Source: Serratia symbiotica
GTDB taxonomy: Bacteria > Pseudomonadota > Gammaproteobacteria > Enterobacterales > Enterobacteriaceae
Length of the DNA: 64,000 nucleotides
Assembly: GCF_000821185.2 (NCBI RefSeq)
Contig: NZ_CP050855.1
Coordinates: forward strand, 2,170,001-2,234,000
Direction of reading: 5' to 3'
The position numbers were made by a program, and so were the translations under genes. The first letter of the stretch is position 1. The number at the start of each line of letters is the position of its first letter. Positions 1 through 12,085 of this stretch are shown in pieces. Under the pieces are notes generated by a model that saw only the letters and a list, made by a program, of their open reading frames with translations, searched no databases and had not been told where the DNA came from.

Positions 1-2407
1 GTCCGCCAACGACCAGATGAGATCCATCGACGATTATCGTCAGTTGATCGTCGCTTATAAAAATGGTGCGCCTATTCGGCTAGAGGACATCGCCCGCGTT
101 GAACAAGGCGCGGAAAATCTCCGATTGGCGGCCTGGGCCAACCAACAGCCAGCAATTGTGCTCAATATTCAGCGCCAGCCGGGTGTCAACGTCATTGCCA
201 CTGCCGACGACATTCGCAAAATACTGCCGCAGCTTATCAAAAACCTGCCCAAATCGGTCGATGTCAAGGTACTGATCGACCGCACCACCCCTATTCGCGC
301 CTCAGTCAGCGATGTGCAGTTCGAACTGTTGCTGTCGATCGCGTTGGTAGTGATGGTGATTTACCTCTTCCTGCGCAACGTGCTGGCGACGCTCATCCCC
401 AGCGTGGTAGTGCCGCTGTCACTGCTCGGCACCTTCTCCGCCATGTATTTCCTTGGTTTTTCCATCAACAATCTGACGCTGATGGCGCTGACCATCGCCA
501 CTGGCTTTGTGGTAGACGACGCCATCGTGGTGATCGAGAATATCTCGCGCTATATCGAGAAAGGAGAAAAACCGCTCGATGCCACGCTGAAAGGAGCCGG
601 TGAAATCGGCTTTACCATTATCTCGCTGACCTTCTCACTGGTGGCAGTACTGATCCCGCTGCTGTTTATGGGTGACATCATTGGTCGGCTGTTCCGCGAG
701 TTCGCCGTAACGCTGGCAGTAGCGATCCTGATCTCTGCCGTGGTTTCATTAACGCTGACCCCCATGATGTGCGCACGCATGCTGAGCCACACATCGCTGC
801 GCAAGCAGAACCGATTTTCCGCCGCATCCGAACGTTTCTTTGAGCGGGTGATTGCACAATACGGAAAATGGCTGAAAAACGTGCTCAACCACCCGTGGTT
901 GACGCTCGGCGTGGCGTTGAGCACCCTGGCACTCACGGTATTGCTCTATCTGTTCATCCCGAAAGGCTTCTTCCCGATCCAGGATAACGGCCTGATCCAA
1001 GGCACGTTGCAAGCACCGCAGTCAGTGTCCTTCAGTAAAATGGCGATCCTCCAGCAGCAGGTTGCCGCCCAGTTGCTGCAAGATCCGGCGGTGGAAAGCC
1101 TGACCTCATTTATCGGTGTGGATGGCACCAATACCACCCTCAACAGTGGTCGCCTGCAAATCAACCTCAAGCCGCTGAGCGAACGCAGTGGGAGCCTACC
1201 GACGATCATCCAGCGTATGCAGCAACAGGTAGCCCGGCTACCCGGCTTAAAGCTGTATTTGCAACCCGTGCAAGATCTGACCATCGACACCCAGGCCAAC
1301 CGGACGCAATACCAGTTCACCCTACAAGCGATGTCGCTGGAGCAGCTCAGCCACTGGGTACCGCAATTGGTCAAGGCGTTGCAGCAAACGCCAGCATTGC
1401 AGGATGTCAGCAGCGACTGGCAAGATCAGGGGCTGGAAGCCTATATCAATGTCGATCGCGATACCGCCTCGCGCCTCGGCATTCAGATGAGCAACGTGGA
1501 CAACGCGCTGTACAACGCCTTTGGGCAACGCCTGATCTCCACCATCTACACCCAGGCTAATCAGTATCGCGTGGTGCTGGAGCATGACGTGCAGACCACG
1601 CCGGGGCTGGCTGCCCTGAACGATATTCACCTGACCAGCAGCAACGGCACCCTAGTGCCGCTAAATACCCTCGCCAAAATCGAGCAGCGCAACGGGCCGC
1701 TATCGATCAATCACCTCAACCAGTTCCCGGCAACCACAGTGTCATTTAACGTTGCGGGCGGCTATTCACTTGAAGCGGCGGTCAACGCCATCACTCAAGT
1801 GGAAAAGGATCTCGCGATGCCGAAGGACATCACCACCCAATTTCAGGGGGCAACGCTGGCCTTTCAGGCCGCACTCAGCAACACACTATGGCTGATCCTG
1901 GCGGCAGTGGTAGCGATGTATATCGTGCTGGGGGTGTTGTATGAAAGCTACATCCATCCGATCACTATCCTTTCGACACTGCCGATCGCCGGGGTCGGTG
2001 CACTGCTGGCACTGATGCTGGCCGACAGCGAATTGGACGTGATCGCCATCATCGGCATCATTCTGTTGATCGGCATCGTGAAGAAAAACGCCATTATGAT
2101 GATCGACTTTGCCCTGGCCGCTGAACGCCAACAGGGAATGAAGCCTTACGATGCTATCTACCAAGCCTGCCTGCTGCGTTTCCGGCCAATCCTGATGACA
2201 ACGCTGGCCGCGTTGCTCGGCGCATTGCCGCTGATGCTCAGCACTGGCGTTGGTGCCGAGCTACGCCGTCCTCTGGGCATCTGTATGGTGGGTGGCCTGA
2301 TCATGAGCCAGATCCTGACGCTGTTCACTACCCCGGTGATTTATCTGCTGTTCGATAAACTGGCGCGCCGCACGAACCAAAAAGTAGCCTTCCAGGAGAT
2401 ATCGTGA
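1..2407 (+). CDS. mdtB: Multidrug efflux RND permease MdtB (5' end outside window)
   Basis: C-terminal three quarters of the inner-membrane RND pump subunit MdtB, which with MdtC forms a hetero-trimer coupled to the adaptor MdtA and TolC. The reading frame is open from base 2, so the gene starts upstream; about 800 of the usual 1040 residues are here. The RND motif with two adjacent Asp in a membrane helix ([13 protein letters not shown], near 510-545) and a second membrane bundle near 1880-2350 are visible. The stop codon overlaps the GTG start of mdtC by 4 bases, indicating translational coupling. No frameshift is seen. Confidence 0.95.
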   Translation, partial: SANDQMRSIDDYRQLIVAYKNGAPIRLEDIARVEQGAENLRLAAWANQQPAIVLNIQRQPGVNVIATADDIRKILPQLIKNLPKSVDVKVLIDRTTPIRASVSDVQFELLLSIALVVMVIYLFLRNVLATLIPSVVVPLSLLGTFSAMYFLGFSINNLTLMALTIATGFVVDDAIVVIENISRYIEKGEKPLDATLKGAGEIGFTIISLTFSLVAVLIPLLFMGDIIGRLFREFAVTLAVAILISAVVSLTLTPMMCARMLSHTSLRKQNRFSAASERFFERVIAQYGKWLKNVLNHPWLTLGVALSTLALTVLLYLFIPKGFFPIQDNGLIQGTLQAPQSVSFSKMAILQQQVAAQLLQDPAVESLTSFIGVDGTNTTLNSGRLQINLKPLSERSGSLPTIIQRMQQQVARLPGLKLYLQPVQDLTIDTQANRTQYQFTLQAMSLEQLSHWVPQLVKALQQTPALQDVSSDWQDQGLEAYINVDRDTASRLGIQMSNVDNALYNAFGQRLISTIYTQANQYRVVLEHDVQTTPGLAALNDIHLTSSNGTLVPLNTLAKIEQRNGPLSINHLNQFPATTVSFNVAGGYSLEAAVNAITQVEKDLAMPKDITTQFQGATLAFQAALSNTLWLILAAVVAMYIVLGVLYESYIHPITILSTLPIAGVGALLALMLADSELDVIAIIGIILLIGIVKKNAIMMIDFALAAERQQGMKPYDAIYQACLLRFRPILMTTLAALLGALPLMLSTGVGAELRRPLGICMVGGLIMSQILTLFTTPVIYLLFDKLARRTNQKVAFQEIS

Positions 2408-5400
2408 AATTCTTTTCACTGTTTATCTTCCGGCCTGTGGCCACCACCCTGCTAGCACTGGCCATTGCGTTAGCCGGGGGGCTGGGCTTTAGCCTGCTGC
2501 CTATCGCGCCACTGCCGCAGGTCGATTTCCCAGTGATACTCATCAGCGCCTCGCTGCCGGGTGCCGATCCTGAAACCATGGCAACCTCGGTCGCTATGCC
2601 GCTGGAACGCACATTGGGCCGCATCGCTGGGGTCAACGAAATGACCTCGATGAGTTCGCTGGGCAATACTCAAGTGATTTTGCAGTTCGATCTCAACCGC
2701 GATATCAACGGTGCTGCCCGTGACGTGCAGGCAGCGATCAACGCCGCACAAAGCCTGCTACCTTCCGGCATGCCCAGCCGCCCCAGCTATTGGCAAATGA
2801 ACCCGTCAGATGCTCCGATCATGATCCTGACACTGACTTCTGACACCTACAGCCAGGGGCAGCTTTATGATTTCGCCTCCAGCCGACTGGCGCAAAAAAT
2901 CGCCCAGACCCCAGGTGTCGGCGATGTTAGCGTGGGTGGTAGCTCTTTGCCAGCGGTGCGGGTAGAACTGAACCCTTCCGCGCTGTTCAATCAAGGCGTC
3001 TCACTGGACAGCGTGCGCCGGGCAATCAGCAACGCCAACCTGCGCATGCCATTGGGGTCGGCAGAAAGCCCGGACAAGCGCTGGCAACTGCAGAGCAACG
3101 ATCACCTCAAAACCGCAGCAGCCTATAAACCGCTGATCGTACATTATAACCACGGTGCCGCCGTCAGGCTAAGCGACGTCGCCGAGGTGATTGATTCGGT
3201 ACAAGACGTGCGCAATGCCGGTATGACCAATGCTCAACCGGCTGTCCTATTGGTGGTAAGTCGCTCGCAGGACGCCAATATCATCGCCACCGTCGATCGC
3301 ATCCGCGCCGAGCTGCCCAGCCTACGGGAGAGGCTCCCAGCATCGATCCAACTGAATATCGCCCAGGATCGCTCACCGACCATCCGCGCCTCGCTGGCCG
3401 AGGTGGAACAATCGTTGGTCATCGCCATCGGGTTGGTGATCCTGGTAGTGTTCCTTTTCCTACGCTCTGGCCGTGCCACGTTGATCCCAGCAGTGGCGGT
3501 GCCAATGTCGTTGATCGGCTCCTTTGCCGCCATGTACCTGTGCGGCTTCAGCCTGAATAATCTGTCGCTGATGGCGCTAACCATCGCTACCGGATTCGTG
3601 GTCGATGATGCCATCGTAATGATGGAAAATATTTCGCGCCATGTCGAAGCGGGTATAAAGCCGATCAACGCCGCACTGCTGGGGGTACGGGAAGTCGGCT
3701 TCACTGTGCTATCGATGAGCGCTTCGCTGGTGGCGGTGTTTATCCCGTTAATGCTGATGGAGGGGCTAGTCGGCCGCCTGTTCCGCGAATTCGCTGTCAC
3801 CTTGTCGGTATCGATCGGATTATCGCTGATTATCTCGCTAACGCTGACGCCGATGATGTGCGCCTACTTGCTGCGCCAACACCCACCGCGTACACCGCAG
3901 CGGGCGCGCGGCTTCACCAAGCTACTGCTGAAACTACAACAAGGCTACGGACACTCGCTAAACTGGGTGCTCAATCATGCACGCTGGGTGCTAATGATAC
4001 TGATAGCCACGCTAGCGCTGAATGTTTGGTTGTACATCAGCATGCCAAAAACCTTCTTCCCAGAGCAGGACACCGGACGGCTACTAGGCTTTATCCAAGC
4101 CGACCAGAGCATCTCGTTTCAGGCGATGCACCAGAAGCTGAAAGACTTCATGACCATAGTGCGTCAAGACCCGGATGTGGAAAACGTTATTGGCTTCACC
4201 GGCGGCTCGCGCATCAACAGCGGTTCGATGTTTATCTCGTTGAAACCGCAGTCAGAGCGTAACGAAAATGCCCAACAAATCATCGCTCGCCTCAGGGCCA
4301 AGCTGGCGAAAGAGCCAGGTGCCAACCTGTTCCTGATGGCGATGCAGGATATCCATGTGGGCGGACGGCGAGCCAACGCTAGCTATCAGTACACTCTGCT
4401 GTCGGATGATCTGAGCGCTTTACGCACCTGGGAACCGAAAATCCGCACCGCACTGGCCGCATTGCCAGAGTTGGTGGACATCAACTCTGATCAGCAAGAC
4501 AAAGGCTCAGAAATGGATCTGATTTATGATCGCGATACCCTGGCACGGCTCGGCATTTCCGTTTCCGACGCCAATAACCTGCTGAACAACGCCTTTGGCC
4601 AGCGCCAGATCTCGACCATTTATCAACCGCTCAACCAATACAGCGTGGTGATGGAAGTTGCACCACCTTACACACAGGATGCCCGCTCGCTGGATAAAAT
4701 GTTCATTATTAACCGCGAAGGAAAGGCAATCCCGCTTTCCTACTTTGCCCACTGGCAGCCAACCAATGCGCCATTGTCAGTTAACCACCAGGGACTATCG
4801 GCAGCATCGACTCTCTCCTTTAACCTGCCCACCGGTGGCAGTTTGTCAGATGCCACCACAGCGGTAGAACGCACCATGACACAGCTCGGCGTGCCACCCA
4901 CGGTGCGCGGCACCTTCGCTGGCACCGCACAGGTGTTTCAGGACACCTCAAAATCGCTGTTGTTCCTGATCCTTGCGGCGATAGTCACGGTGTATATCGT
5001 GCTGAGCATACTGTATGAAAGCTACATCCACCCACTGACCATTCTCTCCACTCTCCCCCTGGCCGGGATAGGTGCGCTGCTGGCACTAAAACTGTCCGGT
5101 GCCTCATTCAGCCTGATCGCGCTAATCGGCATCATGCTGCTGATCGGCATCGTGAAGAAAAATGCCATCATGATGGTTGACTTTGCTCTTGACGCACAGC
5201 GCAACAGCGGCCTCAGCGCTCAGGAAGCGATTTTCCAGGCCAGCCTGCTGCGTTTTCGGCCCATCATGATGACCACGCTAGCCACGCTGTTTGGGGCGCT
5301 GCCGTTGGTGGTGACCAGTGGCGACGGCGCAGAGCTGCGTCAACCGCTCGGTATCACCATCGTTGGTGGCCTGGTGATGAGCCAACTGCTGACGCTGTAC

Positions 5401-5484
5401 ACCACACCCGTGGTGTATCTTTATTTTGACCGGCTGCTGATGAAGTTGCGCCGTGGCAAAACACTGGCTCCACTGCCTCAATAA
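2404..5484 (+). CDS. mdtC: Multidrug efflux RND permease MdtC
   Basis: Full-length 1026-residue RND permease, partner of MdtB in bile-salt and novobiocin efflux. The GTG start is chosen because it overlaps the mdtB stop (GTGA) and gives the [15 protein letters not shown] start typical of MdtC. The Asp-Asp pair of the proton relay is at residues 401-402 in [13 protein letters not shown]. Twelve membrane helices are expected, with large periplasmic loops after helices 1 and 7. Normally mdtD, baeS and baeR follow; none of them is present, so the pump lacks its usual neighbour regulator here. Confidence 0.97.
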   Translation: MKFFSLFIFRPVATTLLALAIALAGGLGFSLLPIAPLPQVDFPVILISASLPGADPETMATSVAMPLERTLGRIAGVNEMTSMSSLGNTQVILQFDLNRDINGAARDVQAAINAAQSLLPSGMPSRPSYWQMNPSDAPIMILTLTSDTYSQGQLYDFASSRLAQKIAQTPGVGDVSVGGSSLPAVRVELNPSALFNQGVSLDSVRRAISNANLRMPLGSAESPDKRWQLQSNDHLKTAAAYKPLIVHYNHGAAVRLSDVAEVIDSVQDVRNAGMTNAQPAVLLVVSRSQDANIIATVDRIRAELPSLRERLPASIQLNIAQDRSPTIRASLAEVEQSLVIAIGLVILVVFLFLRSGRATLIPAVAVPMSLIGSFAAMYLCGFSLNNLSLMALTIATGFVVDDAIVMMENISRHVEAGIKPINAALLGVREVGFTVLSMSASLVAVFIPLMLMEGLVGRLFREFAVTLSVSIGLSLIISLTLTPMMCAYLLRQHPPRTPQRARGFTKLLLKLQQGYGHSLNWVLNHARWVLMILIATLALNVWLYISMPKTFFPEQDTGRLLGFIQADQSISFQAMHQKLKDFMTIVRQDPDVENVIGFTGGSRINSGSMFISLKPQSERNENAQQIIARLRAKLAKEPGANLFLMAMQDIHVGGRRANASYQYTLLSDDLSALRTWEPKIRTALAALPELVDINSDQQDKGSEMDLIYDRDTLARLGISVSDANNLLNNAFGQRQISTIYQPLNQYSVVMEVAPPYTQDARSLDKMFIINREGKAIPLSYFAHWQPTNAPLSVNHQGLSAASTLSFNLPTGGSLSDATTAVERTMTQLGVPPTVRGTFAGTAQVFQDTSKSLLFLILAAIVTVYIVLSILYESYIHPLTILSTLPLAGIGALLALKLSGASFSLIALIGIMLLIGIVKKNAIMMVDFALDAQRNSGLSAQEAIFQASLLRFRPIMMTTLATLFGALPLVVTSGDGAELRQPLGITIVGGLVMSQLLTLYTTPVVYLYFDRLLMKLRRGKTLAPLPQ

Positions 5485-5503
5485 TGGGGCAGTTCAGGTA
5501 GCA

Positions 5504-5918
5504 GGGTAATGTCACCACTTCACCGACTGACAAGGTGCCCATCGGTAGCACGCTGAGGGGCACCTACGATTTTGATAGCCAGGGCGCAGGTAGCGATGCC
5601 TCCCTGTTCCAATGGTATTATAAGGCAAGCAACATCTAGTGGATTGCCCCCTCAGGCCGCTGAAGCCAAAAATCCGCACTGGGCATCCGACGCCAGTTAT
5701 AGAGGTTATGAGGTTCGTCTGGGCGTCACACCCAAAGGCAATGTAAGCAATGGAAAAGAATCCCTGGTTTCGATGGTGTATACAATGAATCTCAGACAGT
5801 GTGGCGGATTAGAAGAAAATACCCTGGCAGTAAAGTAAAGACCGAGCTGATACCACAAGGGACACTATCTGGTTATGGAAAAGTTGTAGTTAGTCAAGAA
5901 GTCACCAGTGAGCTTTAA
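5504..5918 (+). pseudogene. Remnant of a repeat-type surface protein (Ig-like/invasin-like)
   Basis: Short conceptual peptides in different frames can be joined into one piece: a segment around 5506-5630 reading VPIGSTLRGTYDFD and SLFQWYYKAS, then YRGYEVRLGVTPKGN around 5690-5745 in another frame, then TELIPQGTLSGYGKVVVSQE ending at 5918. The GxTLxGTYxF...SxFQWY pattern resembles the repeat domains of invasin/ZirU-like surface proteins. Several stops and frameshifts separate the pieces, so this is a decayed fragment. Family assignment is by eye and weak. It occupies the place where mdtD-baeSR would be expected. Confidence 0.4.
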
Positions 5919-6167
5919 TCAACTTACTTGATATTGACTCACTCATCGCGTGTTATCGCAGAAACGGCACATTTAACCGGGGAGCAGCAGAACGCGCTGC
6001 CACGTTAAAAATGACGACAGCGCCATCAGGTTATCGCGGTGGCACCCTAGTCTGGAAGTATGAACGATAGGCGGCGCGAGGCTGCCTATTTAAAATGGGC
6101 CTTAGCCGCTGATGTTCAAATTTTTGGCTACACTTACAGTACATATCGAAAGCAACGGGAAAGAACT
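5919..6167. other. Intergenic stretch before yegP
   Basis: No gene is recognised. The sequence after the surface-protein remnant may contain a little more of it (no continuous frame). A likely ribosome-binding sequence (GGGAAAGAAC) lies just before the yegP ATG at 6168. Confidence 0.4.
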
Positions 6168-6359
6168 ATGGCAATCGGTCATTATGAGCTGAAAAAAGCT
6201 AAGAACGGACAGTATTACTTCAACCTAAAAGCCAGTAATGGCGAAATCATTCTAACTAGCGAGATGTATGTCAGCAAAGCTTCAGCGAAAAATGGCATCG
6301 CCTCAGTGCAAACTCACTCACCTCATGAAGCGCTATTTGAGCTGAAGCACAGTATGTAG
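6168..6359 (+). pseudogene. yegP: UPF0339/DUF1508 protein YegP, truncated by an insertion sequence
   Basis: The peptide starting MAIGHYELKKAKNGQYYFNL matches the first of the two roughly 50-residue DUF1508 repeats of YegP, including LTSEMY and AKNGIASVQ. YegP is normally about 110 residues; here 63 codons remain. The last sense codon and the TAG stop come from the inserted element whose end is at 6355. The second repeat is not found beyond the element, so more than a simple insertion occurred. The start is the ATG at 6168, preceded by a purine-rich ribosome-binding site; an upstream ATG at 6060 is less likely. Function of YegP is unknown. Confidence 0.75.
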
Positions 6360-6362
6360 TGG

Positions 6363-7531
<1,169 letters not shown>

Positions 7532-7603
7532 TGAAGCACCTGTAATGTCCTGAGGTGAGCATATCACCTCTGTTCAGGTGGCCAAATTCAGTGTGCCACT
7601 ACA

Positions 7604-7912
7604 CTGACGGGTGTCAGCACCTAAAGATCGATCAACCTCATCTCTAAGGTTCAGCCTGCGGCCCAGCGCTAGCACTGTTCAAATCGGTTCCCGACCGATT
7701 TGTCACTCTGTTGCCACTTTCCTGCAATTCGAATTATTTAGGGTATAGTTAAAGCCGCTTAACTACTGATTTATTGCCGTCCTACCGCTATAATTCCCCG
7801 CTTTTACTGCACCATTTGGGGCACCTTTAGCTACTGGCTTTCACGCGGCAGCCCATCAAATTGCGGCTCGAAGGCAGAAGTATACTGAGCTGAAATCAGA
7901 CCGAGACACATT
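7604..7912. other. Intergenic region upstream of trhP
   Basis: No gene is seen. A TATAAT at 7789-7794 could be a -10 element for trhP, but no convincing -35 lies 16-18 bases upstream. Bases near 7861-7885 (TGCGGCTCGAAGGC) resemble the right end of the terminal-inverted-repeat element found beside ndk and fdx. Confidence 0.35.
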
Positions 7913-9265
7913 ATGTTCACACCAGAACTTCTCTCCCCGGCCGGAACGCTGAAGAATATGCGTTACGCCTTTGCCTATGGTGCCGATGCGGTTTATGCTG
8001 GCCAGCCGCGCTATAGCCTACGGGTACGCAACAACGAGTTCAACCATGAAAACCTGGCGCAGGGTATCAACGAAGCCCATGCGTTGGGCAAGAAATTTTA
8101 CGTGGTGGTGAATATTGCCCCGCATAATGCCAAGCTCAAAACCTTTCTGCACGATCTGAAGCCAGTGATCGACATGCGCCCAGATGCGCTGATCATGTCC
8201 GATCCCGGTTTGATCATGATGGTACGCGAAGCCTTCCCGCAAATGGATATTCATCTGTCCGTGCAGGCCAATGCGGTCAATTGGGCAACAGTGAAATTTT
8301 GGCAGCAGATGGGGTTGACGCGCGTGATCCTGTCGCGTGAGCTGTCGTTGGAAGAGATCGCTGAAATCCGCGCTCAGGTGCCAGAGATGGAACTGGAGAT
8401 ATTCGTGCACGGCGCGCTGTGCATGGCCTACTCTGGCCGCTGCCTGTTGTCCGGTTATATCAACAAACGCGATCCCAACCAAGGTACTTGCACCAATGCC
8501 TGCCGCTGGAAATACCAGGCGCAAGAAGGCAAAGAGGACGATATCGGCAACCTTGTGCCTTTGCATGAGCCGCTCCCAGTACAGACCGTCGAACCAGTGC
8601 TCGGCATCGGTGCACCCACCGACCAAGTGTTTATGTTGTCCGAGGCACAGAAACCAGGCGAATACATGAGCGCCTTCGAAGACGAGCACGGTACTTACAT
8701 CATGAACTCCAAAGATCTGCGCGCCATCCAACATGTAGCACACCTGACGCAGCTCGGCGTACATTCGCTGAAGATCGAAGGGCGCACCAAATCCTTCTAC
8801 TACTGCGCCCGCACCGCCCAGGTGTACCGCCGTGCCATCGACGACGCTAAACTCGGCAAGCCCTTTGATCCCACTTTGCTCACTACGCTGGAAGGGTTAG
8901 CGCATCGTGGCTATACCGAAGGTTTCCTGCGCCGCCATGTGCATGAAGCCCAGCAGAATTATGACTACGGTTCTTCGCTATCTAAGCGCCAGCAGTTTGT
9001 CGGTGAGTTTACCGGCCTACGGCGCGATGGCTGGGCCGAAGTAGAGGTGAAAAACAAATTTATGCTCGGCGATAACGTGGAAATGATGACGCCTAGTGGT
9101 AATGTTCTGTTCACGCTAGAATGTATACAAAATAAAAAAGGCGAGCCGATTACGGTAGCGCCAGGCAATGGTCATATCGTTTATTTGCCGATCCCTCAGG
9201 ATATCGATCTCAATTACGCCTTGTTAATCCGCAATTTAACAAAAGAAAATAACGATAACGCGTAA
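7913..9265 (+). CDS. trhP: tRNA 5-hydroxyuridine synthase TrhP (U32 family, YegQ)
   Basis: A 450-residue U32-family protein, almost colinear with YegQ. TrhP hydroxylates U34 of certain tRNAs, using prephenate-derived chemistry, as a step to cmo5U/mo5U in the wobble position. The conserved core HGALCMAYSGRCLLSGY and the Cys-rich NQGTCTNACRW segment (around residues 165-200) are intact, as is IEGRTKSFYY. The ATG is preceded by a purine-rich stretch. It is followed by a hairpin terminator and the sRNA gene cyaR, the same order as in other enterobacteria. Confidence 0.96.
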   Translation: MFTPELLSPAGTLKNMRYAFAYGADAVYAGQPRYSLRVRNNEFNHENLAQGINEAHALGKKFYVVVNIAPHNAKLKTFLHDLKPVIDMRPDALIMSDPGLIMMVREAFPQMDIHLSVQANAVNWATVKFWQQMGLTRVILSRELSLEEIAEIRAQVPEMELEIFVHGALCMAYSGRCLLSGYINKRDPNQGTCTNACRWKYQAQEGKEDDIGNLVPLHEPLPVQTVEPVLGIGAPTDQVFMLSEAQKPGEYMSAFEDEHGTYIMNSKDLRAIQHVAHLTQLGVHSLKIEGRTKSFYYCARTAQVYRRAIDDAKLGKPFDPTLLTTLEGLAHRGYTEGFLRRHVHEAQQNYDYGSSLSKRQQFVGEFTGLRRDGWAEVEVKNKFMLGDNVEMMTPSGNVLFTLECIQNKKGEPITVAPGNGHIVYLPIPQDIDLNYALLIRNLTKENNDNA

Positions 9266-9271
9266 AATCTT

Positions 9272-9299
9272 AATCGCCATCTTTTTGTGGCGATTTTTA
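9272..9299 (+). terminator. Rho-independent terminator of trhP
   Basis: An 8-bp stem AATCGCCA / TGGCGATT around an 8-base loop, followed by a T run, seven bases after the trhP stop. Confidence 0.85.
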
Positions 9300-9306
9300 G
9301 CAAATA

Positions 9307-9322
9307 TTAGATTTTGATCACA
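9307..9322 (+). promoter_or_regulatory. Probable CRP site of cyaR
   Basis: TTAGA-TTTTGA-TCACA: one perfect TCACA half and one degenerate half at the correct 6-base spacing. Its centre is about 41.5 bases before the proposed CyaR start at 9356, the class II spacing known for CRP activation of cyaR. TACCAT at 9344-9349 is a possible -10 element. Confidence 0.65.
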
Positions 9323-9355
9323 TCAATGAGTTCGCAGTTTGGTTACCATCAGTTC

Positions 9356-9442
9356 GCTTAAAGAACAACAAAAATACTTGTTAGCAATATTATAACCCAC
9401 CTCCTTAGCCAGCCTAATCTCCCTTGGGCTGGCTTTTTCTTT
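9356..9442 (+). ncRNA. cyaR: Small regulatory RNA CyaR
   Basis: Hfq-dependent, CRP-cAMP-activated sRNA that represses ompX, luxS, nadE and other mRNAs in E. coli. The diagnostic unpaired core CCACCTCCTTAGCC followed by TAATCTCCCTT is conserved, and the terminator stem AGCCAGCC / GGCTGGCT (9407-9434) with a T run follows. Starting at GCT at 9356, which matches the known 5' end and fits the CRP spacing, the RNA is 87 nt, the length of E. coli CyaR. The 5' half diverges, as expected. It lies directly after trhP, the conserved location. Confidence 0.88.
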
Positions 9443-9567
9443 AGCGGTACACTTAGTTTTTTATTTAAATGATACCAACCTTTTATTTAGAGATATGAGT
9501 CCTGCTATGGCGATGAATAAATCACATAGCGAAATTATGATTTTATATCCTATTAATCTATGAAATT

Positions 9568-9706
9568 AAGAGCCTATCCCAGTAGGCCTACATTATTGCT
9601 GCCCGTCTGGACACCGACCACGCGCAACAACCGCAACGTACGTGAGGATGGTGAGCACTACTCCAGGCCAAAATGGCAAATAAAATAGCCTGATGGGATA
9701 AGTTCC
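9568..9706 (-). repeat. MITE-like repeat, copy A
   Basis: About 139 bp with imperfect terminal inverted repeats (AAGAGCCTATCCCAGTAGGC on the left; GCCTGATGGGATAAGTTCC on the right). The reverse complement of the element at 14127-14277 aligns to it along its whole length, with conserved internal words such as GATGGTGAG and AAAATGGCAAATA. There is no coding capacity. The orientation sign is arbitrary relative to copy B. Confidence 0.85.
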
Positions 9707-9837
9707 ATGTCAATTGCACAAAATAACCGCTACGTTTAAAGGCAACAGGCAGAATGAGTGGCGTGTTCTGATGGCGTACAATCAGCGGGTCGTTTGTCGT
9801 TAATCACTGTCTGTTTTCAGGCCGGGAGATATCAAGA

Positions 9838-10610
9838 ATGCCTCAATCAGCACCAGCACTCCTTATCATCAACGGAAAAAGGGCCAGCAACGAAGCGCTG
9901 CGTCTCACCGTACACCAGCTACGCGCTGAACAACTGACCTTGCACGTTCGCATCACCTGGAAGCACGGCGACGTCGCACGTTATGTCGAGGAAGCCGCCC
10001 GGCTAGGCGTCGGCACTGTAGTGGCTGGTGGCGGCGATGGCACTATCAATGAAGTGGCCAGCGCACTGGCTCAATTGCAGGTGCAGCGTTGTCCTGCCTT
10101 GGGCATCCTGCCGCTCGGCACCGCCAATGATTTCGCCATGGCCTGCAATATTCTGCTGACACTGGAACCCGCATTACAGTTGGCGATAAAGGGCTGCTCG
10201 GTGCCAATCGACTTGGCGAAAGTCAATAATGAACGCTATTTCATCAATATGGCTACCGGTGGCTTTGGCATCCACATCACCACCGAGACGCCGGAGAAAC
10301 TAAAAGCGGCATTGGGCGGCGTCTCCTACTTTATTCACGGGCTGCTACGCATGAACCGGTTGCAGGCTGACCGTTGCGAAATCCGTGGGCCGGATTTCCA
10401 CTGCTCCGGTGAAGCGCTAGTTATCGGCATTGGCAATGGCAAACAGGCCGGTGGCGGCCAACCACTGTACCCAAATGCGCTGATCAGCGTACCGCATGAA
10501 ATAACCTTCAATCTCGATGGTGAACCGCTGGCGGCCAGCATTTTCACATTGAGTTGCTACCGCAAGCCATCAAATGCCGCCTACCGTCCAACTGCGCCCT
10601 ACTGGGCTAA
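9838..10610 (+). pseudogene. yegS: Lipid kinase YegS, degraded
   Basis: The N-terminal two thirds match YegS (diacylglycerol-kinase-like fold), with the nucleotide-binding [13 protein letters not shown] at residues 61-73 and GTANDFA. After PNALIS the protein jumps to the [12 protein letters not shown] motif, so about 40-45 residues of the C-terminal domain are deleted in frame compared with the roughly 300-residue family. Shortly after this a one-base deletion shifts the frame: the expected tail ([19 protein letters not shown], stop at 10608-10610) is readable in another frame, while the open frame runs to 10614 with unrelated residues. Probably inactive. Confidence 0.85.
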
Positions 10611-10833
10611 TTGACAAGCACCACCAGGAATGGCGGCAGTGCAGAAACGAAAGCCTAGCTTGCTCATGCAAATGGCATTTCCTCTCAATCGCGTCTATTG
10701 TTTCTTCTAGTCGCAGCAAGTTTAGTAGGCTGTGTTCCGTACCACTTTAACGGCTTCACCCACCGCTTTTATTGCGCTGCCAGTTAGAGACTCTGGGCTA
10801 GCAGTGTGTGAAAAGCTCAATCAGGAATATGCC

Positions 10834-11883
10834 ATGACTGATATAGCACAGATGTTAGGAACGGAAGCGGAAGATCTATTGCAATACCGCTGTAGCGCCA
10901 TCCCCGCCGAAAACCTGTACCTGCCGGGTACCGACTTTGTCGACCGGATCATGATTGACAATAACCGCCCCAATGCCGTACTGCGCTCCATGCAAACTCT
11001 ACTCAATCACGGTCGGCTAGCTGGCACCGGCTACCTGTCGATTCTACCGGTCGATCAGGGCATTGAGCACTCCGCTGGCGCGTCATTCGCCGCCAACCCG
11101 CTGTACTTTGATCCAAAAAATATTGTTGAGTTGGCAATTGAGGCCGGCTGTAACTGCGTGGCTTCCACCTACGGCGTGTTAGCTTCAGTTTCGCGACGCT
11201 ATGCCCACAAGATCCCATTCCTGGTCAAACTGAACCACAACGAGACCCTAAGCTACCCAACCCAGTATGATCAAACTCTGTACGCCAGCGTCGAGCAGGC
11301 ATTCAACATGGGCGCGGTGGCGGTCGGCGCGACTATTTACTTCGGTTCTGAACAGTCGCGCCGCCAGATTGAGGAAATTTCGATCGCTTTCGAACGCGCA
11401 CATGAGCTGGGCCTGGTTACCGTACTATGGGCCTACCTGCGTAACCCGGCGTTCAACAAGGACGGCGTAGACTACCATTCCAGTGCCGACCTAACTGGCC
11501 AGGCTAACCATATCGCCGCTACACTCGGTGCCGACATCGTCAAACAAAAAATGGCGGAAAACAACGGCGGCTACCGTGCGGTGAAATTCGGCTATACCGA
11601 TGACCGGGTTTACAGCAAGCTGACGCGCGATCACCCGATCGATCTGGTGCGTTACCAACTGGTCAACTGCTATATGGGGCGTGCCGGGTTAATTAACTCC
11701 GGTGGTGCCGCCGGTGAAAACGATCTGCAGGAATCGGTGCGCACCGCCGTAATCAATAAACGCGCTGGCGGTATGGGGCTGATCCTTGGCCGTAAGGCGT
11801 TCAAGAAATCGATGAAAGAAGGCGTGGCATTAATCAACGCGGTGCAAGATGTCTATCTGGACAAAAAGGTGACCATCGCCTGA
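10834..11883 (+). CDS. fbaB: Class I fructose-bisphosphate aldolase FbaB
   Basis: A 349-residue DhnA-type class I aldolase that cleaves fructose 1,6-bisphosphate into glyceraldehyde 3-phosphate and dihydroxyacetone phosphate through a Schiff base; cytoplasmic glycolysis/gluconeogenesis. The sequence is nearly colinear with E. coli FbaB, with motifs [32 protein letters not shown] (probable Schiff-base Lys region) and [14 protein letters not shown]. The ATG at 10834, preceded by TCAGGAATAT, is chosen over an upstream ATG because it gives the family start MTDIAQMLG. It stands alone; the gat genes next to it in E. coli are absent. Confidence 0.96.
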   Translation: MTDIAQMLGTEAEDLLQYRCSAIPAENLYLPGTDFVDRIMIDNNRPNAVLRSMQTLLNHGRLAGTGYLSILPVDQGIEHSAGASFAANPLYFDPKNIVELAIEAGCNCVASTYGVLASVSRRYAHKIPFLVKLNHNETLSYPTQYDQTLYASVEQAFNMGAVAVGATIYFGSEQSRRQIEEISIAFERAHELGLVTVLWAYLRNPAFNKDGVDYHSSADLTGQANHIAATLGADIVKQKMAENNGGYRAVKFGYTDDRVYSKLTRDHPIDLVRYQLVNCYMGRAGLINSGGAAGENDLQESVRTAVINKRAGGMGLILGRKAFKKSMKEGVALINAVQDVYLDKKVTIA

Positions 11884-11920
11884 TCCAGGCAAGCGGCTTG
11901 CCCCACCCAAGCCTGATTCG

Positions 11921-12083
11921 TGGACTCCCCCCCAAAAGTTGGACACCAACTTAGTAAGGTGCAGTTTTTTATGGCAAAGCCCAAATATTCCCTCGAAACA
12001 AGACAGGCTGTCGCTAATCACTACTTTTTTGGAAAGGATGGGGCACAACGCACGACCAAACGTTATAGCGTCGAAAAGAATAT
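11921..12083 (+). mobile_element. Remnant of the left end of an IS3-type element
   Basis: TGGACTCCCCCCCAAAAGTTGGACACC is typical of IS3-group terminal repeats, and 23 bases on an ATG at 11971 begins MAKPKYSLETRQAVANHYFF, followed by GKDGAQRTTKRYSVEK, like the helix-turn-helix start of an OrfA. Identity to a transposase stops after about 40 codons. Only the end of the element remains. It is not the same element as the intact copies. Confidence 0.6.
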
Positions 12084-12085
12084 CA

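Noticed and set aside
550..1630. Several minus-strand open frames of 90-140 codons inside mdtB
   Set aside because: They overlap a well-conserved coding frame and show no family resemblance; typical antisense shadows of GC-biased codons.
8018..8764. A 248-codon minus-strand frame inside trhP
   Set aside because: Antisense to a conserved gene; no domain features.
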